From Sphingobacteriales bacterium (GTDB lineage Bacteria; Bacteroidota; Bacteroidia; Chitinophagales; LD1): a stretch of DNA of 64,000 nucleotides. This document shows positions 47,401 through 53,423 of this stretch, piece by piece (positions within the stretch are counted from its first letter, which is position 1; every line of letters begins with the position of its first letter). The stretch spans positions 62,001-126,000 of the forward strand of contig JADFDM010000001.1 in NCBI GenBank assembly GCA_018262795.1, written 5' to 3'. The translations under genes were made by a program, and so were the position numbers. The notes under the pieces are model-generated. The model was not told the origin of the DNA. It ran no database searches and was given only the letters and a program-made list of their open reading frames with translations.

Positions 47401-47747
47401 CTTATAAAGGGCCTTCAGGAGCATCTGTAAATATTGAAATGGATTTTAACCGCATAGTGCCGGTGAAGAATCAATGGCTGCGTCAGCACTTCGCACTCCA
47501 TACATATCTTTTCGGAGATGCGGGGATAATTACATACATAAACTCAGCCAATAAGCAGCAGTTCTCTAATATCCGCTTTGATGGGGGAGTGGGAGCCGCA
47601 CTCACCATTAAAAAGTGGGGACCTCTACAGAACATCAAGCCGCTGACACTCCGATTTGACGTTCCGTTCTTTATTAGTCATGCTCCATTTGTGGATCAAA
47701 AGCATCTGAAATTTCGATGGGTAGTAGGAATCAGCCGGGCGTTTTAA
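44487..47747 (+). CDS. Large M1 family metallopeptidase fused to an Omp85-like C-terminal barrel
   Basis: A 1086-residue exported protein. Signal peptide about 1-20; M1 domains to about 660, with DGMEYPML (371-378, GAMEN-loop variant) and zinc ligands H394, H398 and E417 (HEVGH-18-E). From about residue 680 the sequence looks like a 16-strand outer-membrane barrel: it opens RPDIWWNAFDGVKVGVHLEG, has GGGLNMRGYSGY around R953-G954-Y955 (like the RGF/RGY motif of Omp85 lid loops), LFGDAG near 1013, and ends on phenylalanine (GISRAF), the usual last residue of barrel proteins. A surface- or periplasm-facing peptidase anchored by its own barrel is inferred. Confidence 0.88.
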   Translation: MNRFLLSVALFLILLPFVSAQQAYSDRGPSDNYSTSGNPYYWKNRTPFSGYWQQDVHYKIRASLDETTDIITGEEELTYVNNSPDTLYFVYFHLYQNAFQPGSYLDNLERENGQNPKYGKYESARLGCVIDEIKVDTLPLKTFLDNTVIKVFLDQPLPPNASKLLSIKFRTFYDTGSVRRRMKKYKVFGQTHYNGCQWYPKICVYDRKSGWNTDQHMNREFYGDFGTFDVALTIASNYVMEATGVLQNEEEVLPDTLRKKLDIYHFKDKKWGEKPSVITPYVKGETKTWKYHAENVHDFAFTADPTYRIHDTIIYPGRKNGEGVRCVAIVQEAHASGWQNAADYLSKIIAVFSRDFGVFEYPKIVVADAQDGMEYPMLTLDGGRDKEYRGLLVHEVGHNWFYGMLGNNETYRAMMDEGFTQFLTAWGMEAIDGDTVPYDLGKNKYYNHFFEPVNVRDSKVFYGYLSDAIRYNDEPLNTHSDGFNGALGQGGGYRHVYYKTATMLYNLQYVLGDSLFSAAMKNYVAQWKFCHPYPEDFRNSVSHYTHADLNWFFDEWMETTKNIDYKIAGIKKTGLKDQYKIKLRRKGRMQMPIDFRVVSKNDSAYDFYIPNTWFEKKLNDSAALLPKWYGWDKLEPTYTATVNIPGGIKNVIIDPSERLADINMLDNRKKGTVEFRFDSHIYPYPSWKKYRMYMRPDIWWNAFDGVKVGVHLEGNYMYVKHNFSLTVWLNTHLLQGRERYYFDKATRQKAGWFSYNFSYSTALDRIFKKSTFYFQSRWLDGCEMYKTGITKQLPQNFSLDFHIKAFTRNREEWRNYLLYPNEWDAVWTDHKKFNTSLNLSLSYRYDKPHAQGNFTAHLRSSALFSSFNYHYFELTQVNHSSAWKLDFHTRFYGRIGTGNNLPSESALYFAGGNPEEMMDSKYYRAAGFVPQSWALRYRDDINPLHFGGGLNMRGYSGYLLAEKDKYGQVIPAYKGPSGASVNIEMDFNRIVPVKNQWLRQHFALHTYLFGDAGIITYINSANKQQFSNIRFDGGVGAALTIKKWGPLQNIKPLTLRFDVPFFISHAPFVDQKHLKFRWVVGISRAF

Positions 47748-47962
47748 GCAAAACATAGTCGAGCTGTATTTGACTTGATATTATAGGAGATCAACGAGTG
47801 TTCATCTTTTCTAATCCCTCATTTTATGGAGCGGATATGTTCGATACCGTATCTCCAATCAAACATTAATCCAGCTAACCTAAACTTCGGGGGGCACTTC
47901 ACTTATACGACTAAGACCAAATTCTTCTCTCTAACTGGCGCATCCACTTTGCCCACCTTTTC

Positions 47963-47970
47963 TATTTTTG
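47963..47970 (+). promoter_or_regulatory. Possible -7 element of pdhB
   Basis: TATTTTTG matches TAnnTTTG exactly, 23 bases before the pdhB start codon. No TTTG lies at the expected upstream spacing. Confidence 0.35.
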
Positions 47971-47993
47971 AGGCAAGTATTTAAACGCGAAGT

Positions 47994-48971
47994 ATGAGAA
48001 AGATTCGATTTAGAGAAGCACTGCGCGAAGCGATGAGCGAAGAAATGCGCAGAGATGATGCCGTGTTTTTGATGGGAGAGGAGGTGGCCGAGTATAACGG
48101 AGCCTACAAGGTAAGTCAGGGAATGTTGGCTGAGTTTGGCGAGCGCAGAGTGCGCGATACGCCTATTTCTGAATTGGGCTTTGCCGGCATTGCAGTGGGA
48201 GCCGCCATGAACGGTGCCCGCCCCATAGTTGAGTTTATGACCTGGAATTTTGCCATCCTTGCTTTTGACCAAATCATTAATGGAGCCGCCAAGTTACGAG
48301 CCATGAGTGCAGGTGAATTTAGCAGCCCGATGGTATTTAGAGGACCGCAGGGAAGTGCCGGGCAATTAGGCGCACAACATTCGCAGATGCTTACGAATAT
48401 GCTGGCTTCGGTGCCCGGACTTAAAGTGATTTCCCCCTCTAATCCTTATGATGCGAAAGGGCTTCTCAAGAGTGCTATCCGCGATGATAATCCGGTCATT
48501 TTTATGGAGAGCGAAGTGATGTATTCTGACATGGGCGAAGTGCCCGAAGAGGAATATCTGATCCCAATAGGCAAGGCCGACATAAAACGTGCGGGTACGG
48601 ATGTTACTATAGTGTCTTACAACAAGATGATGAAGATAGCACTATCGGCTGCTGAAGAATTGGAAAAAGAAGGCATCAGTGCCGAAGTGATTGATCTCCG
48701 CACCATCCGCCCTTTAGATGTAGAAACGATGGTGAATTCGGTAAAGAAAACCAACCGCTTAGTAGTGATAGATGAAAGTTGGCCTTTCACTTCTATTGCT
48801 TCTGAAGTGACCTTTCAGATACAGCGCCATGCCTTTGATTATCTCGATGCCCCTGTGCTGCGCGTATGCGGGGCAGATTCTTCGATGCACTATGCGGCTA
48901 ACTTAGTAGAGGCGTATTTGCCTTCAGTCGAAAAAGTGGTGAAGGCCGTGAAAGGAGTAATGTATAAGTGA
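47994..48971 (+). CDS. pdhB: Pyruvate dehydrogenase E1 component, beta chain
   Basis: A 325-residue chain of alpha2-beta2 type pyruvate dehydrogenase E1. Conserved segments are FLMGEEVAEYNGAYKVSQG near residue 24, DTPISELGFAGIAVGAAMNG near 55, FRGPQGSAGQLGAQHSQ near 115 and VVIDESWPFTSIASEV near 258. It makes acetyl-CoA from pyruvate together with the alpha chain, which is not adjacent here although alpha and beta genes are often paired. A separate fused E1 at 34284 lacks the pyruvate-type features, so the two probably serve different 2-oxoacids. Confidence 0.93.
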   Translation: MRKIRFREALREAMSEEMRRDDAVFLMGEEVAEYNGAYKVSQGMLAEFGERRVRDTPISELGFAGIAVGAAMNGARPIVEFMTWNFAILAFDQIINGAAKLRAMSAGEFSSPMVFRGPQGSAGQLGAQHSQMLTNMLASVPGLKVISPSNPYDAKGLLKSAIRDDNPVIFMESEVMYSDMGEVPEEEYLIPIGKADIKRAGTDVTIVSYNKMMKIALSAAEELEKEGISAEVIDLRTIRPLDVETMVNSVKKTNRLVVIDESWPFTSIASEVTFQIQRHAFDYLDAPVLRVCGADSSMHYAANLVEAYLPSVEKVVKAVKGVMYK

Positions 48972-49012
48972 TAGGAGGGCGGGGAACACTTACCGGTTAC
49001 CTGTTGTTAGCG

Positions 49013-49399
49013 TTAATGAAAACAAGTTCCTTGCTGTGTCATCCAAGGGTGGACTTCATAAATCAGTCGCCCGGCTTTTACTGCCGGATCATTATCCACC
49101 AACAGTTTTACTTCTTCTTCGCTGCGCACATCAAACACAAAAATACCGCGCATTTCACCTTCGTCCAAAAAAGGACCTGCCACATTTAATTGCCCCGATG
49201 CCGCCATCCGGTTGATGTTTTCGAGATGCTCCTTTTGTATCATTGCAGCCGTTGCTGAATCCTGATCGCGATGCGGACCCAGTTTCAGAATGACGATGTA
49301 GTAGGATTTTAATCCCGTTTCTTCTGTTGCGTTCTGCCCACATAGTCGGCTGCTGAAGATAGTAAGTAACAGAAAGCTGAGAGTGGCTAATGTCTTCAT
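49013..49399 (-). CDS. Exported YciI-like protein
   Basis: A 128-residue protein with a signal peptide (about 1-21) and a YciI-like ferredoxin-fold domain: YYIVILKLGPHRD near residue 33, MIQKEHLENINRMAASGQLNVAGP near 52, and GIFVFDVRSEEEV near 85. The His in KEHLENI is the conserved one in this fold. The biochemical role of YciI proteins is generally unknown; export from the cytoplasm is notable. It is three bases downstream of the DUF4199 gene on the same strand. Confidence 0.82.
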   Translation of the reverse strand: MKTLATLSFLLLTIFSSRLCGQNATEETGLKSYYIVILKLGPHRDQDSATAAMIQKEHLENINRMAASGQLNVAGPFLDEGEMRGIFVFDVRSEEEVKLLVDNDPAVKAGRLIYEVHPWMTQQGTCFH

Positions 49400-49402
49400 G
49401 GC

Positions 49403-49879
49403 TTATTGATTTTTTGTGCGCATAAAGTAAGCCATTACGCCTGCAATCAAAGAGCCTAAAAGTAGGGAGCCTACCACCCCTTCAATAAGGGAAGTGCGAA
49501 GATTGTAATACTGTGCTGCCTGTGCAGAAGTGCTGTGTCCATGCGCTACGGCATATTGAATCATATCTTCAAAAAAATCGGGATTAATAATGTAGTGAAA
49601 CACCAACTGTGAAGGGATGGCGAAAACAGCTGTAAGGCCTGCAATAGTAAGACCGGTAATGAAAGCCTTCTTAAAGGGCATCTCACCATGCAGCATTTCT
49701 CGTTTGGCCACCATCGCCTGTCGGGTAGCACCAATAGGAATAAAAAAGGAAAGAATAGTGGCGTATGGATACCAAGCAATATAACGGTCTTGAATCCCGA
49801 TCATAAATTCAAACGCCAGCCACAGTAGCAGCAGCAGCGTAATCAGCATGGCGTATTTCAGTTCGATCCGGATATTCAT
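49403..49879 (-). CDS. DUF4199 membrane protein
   Basis: A 158-residue protein with four membrane helices (about 10-28, 36-52, 72-94 and 132-152) and a short outer loop. The architecture and the GEMPFKKAFITGLTIAG segment match DUF4199, a Bacteroidota family of unknown function. It lies between the lactone oxidase gene (14 bases away) and the YciI-like gene, likely as one operon. Confidence 0.82.
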   Translation of the reverse strand: MNIRIELKYAMLITLLLLLWLAFEFMIGIQDRYIAWYPYATILSFFIPIGATRQAMVAKREMLHGEMPFKKAFITGLTIAGLTAVFAIPSQLVFHYIINPDFFEDMIQYAVAHGHSTSAQAAQYYNLRTSLIEGVVGSLLLGSLIAGVMAYFMRTKNQ

Positions 49880-49893
49880 GAAATAGATTTAGG

Positions 49894-51189
49894 CTACGAA
49901 AATATTTTGATGATATAGTCATTGGCAAACTTCCCTTGCGGGTCTAACTGCCTGCGCAAGGTATTAAAGCGGTCGAAATGAGGGTACGCCTTTTGCAGAT
50001 AGTCAGCATCCAAGGTAAATTCCTTTCCCCAATGAGGGCGGCCTTTGTATCCCCGCGCAAAACTTTCAAAGTCAGTTTTCAAATCATCCCAGCCGTAGTT
50101 ATCTGCATTATAGGCTCCCAGCCAAATACTGTCGCGTCCGAAAGATGGACTGAGGGCATACTCATCGGCTTTTGAAAAACGGATTTCTTGTAAAAAATTA
50201 ATACGGTGCTTCGAGGAATTAATCATGCGCTTGTATTCCTGCAACAATTCCCTTGCCACTTTCAGGTCAAAGGCCCATTCCACTTCGCGGTGCAAAGGAG
50301 GTTCGGGCACATTAAATACCTTATAGCTTTTCTCAATCCGATCCAGTGGCTGAATAAATTTTTGCACCAACAGGCGGTTGATGTTCTTGCGCCAGTCGCG
50401 ATGAATTTGACCTATTTTTAGAAACAACCTGTAAACTAAAACAGACAGCACTTCCTCCATCAACCATTGCCGAAGGCGTGAATCGTTCACCGATTCATAA
50501 GTGCGTGTATATCGGTACACCACTACTTCATCCGAATGCGGAAACCACCATAATTTGAAATGATCATTCTCCTGTATCAATTCATCTAATTGTTCTATCG
50601 TTTCATCAAAGTTGGCAACGTACGATTGTTCTCTGAGGCAAAAGGCCGGAACTACGTTTAATGTTATCTCAGAAATAACTCCGAGCGCACCCAGATTCAC
50701 GATAGCGGTGTCAAACATCTCTTTGTCTCTTTCGCAATGGATAATTCGTCTGTCGCCATTGGCTGTTAGGAGGGTAAACTCTTCCACCTGTGAGGCTAGA
50801 ATACGATAATTAATACCCGTGCCATGCGTTCCGGTGCTGATAGCTCCGGCAACCGATTGCTTCGAGATGGAGCCGAGATTTTCTAGCGCTAAACCTTCCT
50901 TATCCAAATAATTATTTAGCTGCCAAAGCTTCATTCCTGGTTGCAGGCGCACTTGCTTCTTCTCCTTATCAAGGGAAATTACCTGACTATAAAGATCCGT
51001 GTTGACCATAGAATCGCTGGTAAGGCATATCGTTGACCATGAATGCCCCGTACCCGTAAGCCTGATTTTGGAACTGGAGGAAATGATACCTGCAAGTTCA
51101 TCTTCCGTTGCCGGCTGAAAATAATTGCAGGGTCGGCAATCGCAATTTTTACCCCAGTTATAAAAGTGGTAATCAGAAACTTGTTTCAT
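49894..51189 (-). CDS. FAD-dependent sugar-lactone oxidase (ALO family)
   Basis: A 431-residue flavoprotein of the D-arabinono-1,4-lactone/L-gulono-lactone oxidase family. The FAD-binding PCMH domain has GTGHSWS with H49 at the position that carries the covalent flavin in relatives, and AGAISTGTHGTG near residue 117. The ALO domain ends with FNTLRRQLDPQGKFANDYI. It oxidises an aldonolactone or alditol; the exact sugar is not predictable. The N-terminus has three closely spaced cysteines (C16, C18, C21) in NCDCRPC, which I do not recall as typical. Confidence 0.87.
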   Translation of the reverse strand: MKQVSDYHFYNWGKNCDCRPCNYFQPATEDELAGIISSSSKIRLTGTGHSWSTICLTSDSMVNTDLYSQVISLDKEKKQVRLQPGMKLWQLNNYLDKEGLALENLGSISKQSVAGAISTGTHGTGINYRILASQVEEFTLLTANGDRRIIHCERDKEMFDTAIVNLGALGVISEITLNVVPAFCLREQSYVANFDETIEQLDELIQENDHFKLWWFPHSDEVVVYRYTRTYESVNDSRLRQWLMEEVLSVLVYRLFLKIGQIHRDWRKNINRLLVQKFIQPLDRIEKSYKVFNVPEPPLHREVEWAFDLKVARELLQEYKRMINSSKHRINFLQEIRFSKADEYALSPSFGRDSIWLGAYNADNYGWDDLKTDFESFARGYKGRPHWGKEFTLDADYLQKAYPHFDRFNTLRRQLDPQGKFANDYIIKIFS

Positions 51190-51733
51190 GAAGGTTAAAA
51201 ATGCTTCTCTTTTTTGTAAATCAGCAATCGAAGAGTGGTTTCATTGTATTTCGGTAGCGTTGTTGCACAAAGAATGAACTGAAAGAGAAGGCACCTTACT
51301 TTCTCGCCCTGTTTCTAAAGTCTTTGCACCACGTGTGTATATGCAGTAGGGGAGTTGTGTGATGAATAAATTCAGGAAAACAAAAATAAAAACCCCGGAA
51401 TTTCACTCCCGGGGTTCTCTTAGTTTGGGGAAACTATCAAATAATAAAAAACAAAAAGTATTTAGCTTTCGTGCTACTTTAAAGACTAAGCCCTTCGTCC
51501 GAAGGTTGCATGTTGCGATAAAGTTTTTTGGCAGAAAGGTATTCTGTGAGAGTAGTAGTTTCGTTTCTCCCGCTTTACAAATTTTTGACGGGTTACTTTA
51601 CCTGTAAATTGTGAAAAGAAAGTTATGTTTGGCACGGAAGGAAGTATTTTGTTTTTGCTCTATTTACATTTGAGCAATCAAATCGTTTCCTGAACTTTTT
51701 AATTGTTTAGTACCCTATTGAATTTATACCAAA
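51190..51733. other. Divergent intergenic region with a stray terminator
   Basis: This 544-base gap between the lactone oxidase gene (minus) and der (plus) holds one strong hairpin at 51391-51416 and no convincing gene. The plus-strand frame at 51359-51607 has no protein-like character. TACATTTG at 51666-51673 matches a -7 box for der but without a properly spaced -33 element. Confidence 0.55.
51391..51416 (-). terminator. Minus-strand terminator in an intergenic region
   Basis: Perfect 8-bp stem (51391-51398 with 51409-51416), ten-base loop, followed on the minus strand by TTTATTTTTG. There is no minus-strand gene upstream before der, so it may end a small RNA originating at about 51430-51700. 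Confidence 0.6.
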
Positions 51734-53044
51734 ATGAGTTTTACCGTTGCGATTGTAGGCCGACCTAACGTGGGGAAGTCAACACTGTTTAACCGATTAA
51801 TAGGTGAAAAAAAAGCTATTATTGACAACGTAAGTGGGGTGACCCGCGACCGCATATACGGAGAATCATACTGGGGCGGCAAGGCATTTAACGTGATTGA
51901 TACCGGAGGATTTGTACCCCGCTCAGAAGATTTGTTTGAAAAGCACATCAGAGAGCAGGTGCTTATCGCCATGGAGGAAGCCTCGCTACTCTTATTTGTG
52001 GTGGACACTACCACCGGCATTACCGACTTGGACGATGAGTTTGCCCGATTGCTGCGCAAGTATCAAAAGAATGTATTTCTGGTAGTGAACAAAGTGGATA
52101 ATCTGGAAAGGCGCTATGATGCGAATGAATTCTACAGCCTGGGAATAGATAATATTTTCTTCATTGCCTCTATGACCGGCTCCGGCACCGGTGAACTTTT
52201 AGATGCCTTGGTGGAGCGGATACCTGAAAATAATGGGGAAGAAAACCCTGAGCCGGAAATTCCCAAGGTGTGCATCATCGGACAACCCAATGTAGGAAAA
52301 TCGTCTTTAGTCAATGTGCTATTGGGGGAAGATAGGAACATAGTGACCGATATTGCCGGCACTACCCGCGATTCTATTCATACCCGATTCCAGAAATTTG
52401 GCAAGGATATTCTGCTCATAGACACAGCCGGAATCAGACGCAAATCAAAGGTGCAGGAAAACCTTGAGTTCTACTCGGTGATAAGAGCCGTAAAGGCTTT
52501 AGATGAATCGGATATTGCCATTATTGTGTTAGATGCTACCAAAGGAATTACCCATCAGGACCTCAGCATTTATAAAATGGCCATTAGAAAACACCGGGGC
52601 ATCATCGTGGCCGTGAATAAATGGGATCTTTATGAAAAGCAGACAAATACTGCCCGCGATTTTGAGGCTACTCTGAAATCAAAATTGGCTCCGTTTAATG
52701 ATGTTCCTATTCTCTTTATCTCTGCCCTCGAAAAGCAGCGGATTTTTAGAATCATCGAAACCATTGAGCAGGTTTATGCAAACATGACCCGAAAAATACC
52801 TACCTCTCAACTGAATGATGTGATGTTAAAGGTGATAGAGCAATACCATCCACCCTCTACCGATGGCCGATTGGTGAGTATTAAATATGTGACACAACTG
52901 CCCACACACACACCGACTTTTGCCTTTTTTAGCAACCATCCCAAATACATTCGGGAAGCCTATCGCAATTACTTAGAGAATAAACTCCGAGAGAATTTCG
53001 ACTTCCACGGAGTGCCAATCAACATATTTTTCAGAGAGAAATAA
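51734..53044 (+). CDS. der: Ribosome-assembly GTPase Der (EngA)
   Basis: A 436-residue protein with two tandem GTPase domains, unique to Der. Domain 1: G1 GRPNVGKST (residues 8-16), DTGG near 56, NKVD near 119. Domain 2: GQPNVGKSS near 183, DTAGIRRKSK near 229, NKWD near 296. A C-terminal KH-like domain ends VPINIFFREK. It acts in 50S subunit maturation. Length is typical. Confidence 0.97.
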   Translation: MSFTVAIVGRPNVGKSTLFNRLIGEKKAIIDNVSGVTRDRIYGESYWGGKAFNVIDTGGFVPRSEDLFEKHIREQVLIAMEEASLLLFVVDTTTGITDLDDEFARLLRKYQKNVFLVVNKVDNLERRYDANEFYSLGIDNIFFIASMTGSGTGELLDALVERIPENNGEENPEPEIPKVCIIGQPNVGKSSLVNVLLGEDRNIVTDIAGTTRDSIHTRFQKFGKDILLIDTAGIRRKSKVQENLEFYSVIRAVKALDESDIAIIVLDATKGITHQDLSIYKMAIRKHRGIIVAVNKWDLYEKQTNTARDFEATLKSKLAPFNDVPILFISALEKQRIFRIIETIEQVYANMTRKIPTSQLNDVMLKVIEQYHPPSTDGRLVSIKYVTQLPTHTPTFAFFSNHPKYIREAYRNYLENKLRENFDFHGVPINIFFREK

Positions 53045-53094
53045 GACTGGGAGTAAGCACTTTGCGAAGAATGTGAAAATAATTTAGCCGAAAA

Positions 53095-53127
53095 TTTGGA
53101 ATTCCTAAAAAGCAAAATCTATCTTTG
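53095..53127 (+). promoter_or_regulatory. Promoter of the small lipoprotein gene
   Basis: TTTG (53095-53098), 21-base spacer, TATCTTTG (53120-53127), an exact -7 match. The leader that follows (about 53134-53167) is very A-rich and ends AAAAAAACAAAAGAAATG, a style tied to strong expression in this phylum. Confidence 0.65.
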
Positions 53128-53167
53128 GCCATCAATTAACTAACCTTAAACTAAAAAAACAAAAGAA

Positions 53168-53368
53168 ATGAAAAAGGTATTTTTCGCTTTCGTTGCTGCT
53201 TCTGTAGTTGTTCTTTCTGCTTGTAACAACAAGCCTGCTGAAAACACTGAAGCTACTACTACTGACACAACTGCTGTATCTGAAGCTGCGGACAACACTG
53301 CCCCTGCTGTTGCAGATACTACTGTTGCTGCCGGCACTGACTCTGCTACTACTACTGAGTCTAAGTAA
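53168..53368 (+). CDS. Small Ala/Thr-rich lipoprotein
   Basis: A 66-residue protein with a lipoprotein signal (lipobox LSAC, cysteine at residue 19) and a mature part of about 48 residues that is almost only Ala, Thr, Glu, Asp, Val and Ser, acidic and probably disordered. It has its own promoter (53095-53127), an A-rich leader and a terminator (53391-53419), so it is a single-gene, probably highly expressed unit. The function is unknown; abundant small envelope lipoproteins are a fair analogy, not a homology claim. Confidence 0.85.
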   Translation: MKKVFFAFVAASVVVLSACNNKPAENTEATTTDTTAVSEAADNTAPAVADTTVAAGTDSATTTESK

Positions 53369-53390
53369 TTCAACAAAGCAAACTAGTAAT

Positions 53391-53419
53391 AAAAAAGCCC
53401 CGCAGAACGGGGCTTTTTT
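53391..53419. terminator. Bidirectional terminator between lipoprotein and acs genes
   Basis: A 12-bp perfect stem (53391-53402 with 53408-53419) with a five-base loop, A-run on the left and T-run on the right. It serves the plus-strand lipoprotein gene and the minus-strand acs gene, whose stop is five bases away. Confidence 0.9.
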
Positions 53420-53423
53420 ATTT

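Noticed and set aside
38494-47747. The two large M1 genes considered as one recent tandem duplication
   Set aside because: They are separated by unrelated genes and their sequences are strongly diverged, so they are old paralogues at most.
48968-49189. 73-codon plus-strand frame overlapping the end of pdhB
   Set aside because: It lies antisense to the well-supported YciI-like gene and has no protein-like composition.
51359-51607. 82-codon plus-strand frame in the gap upstream of der
   Set aside because: It runs straight through the terminator hairpin and its composition (basic, no core) looks random.
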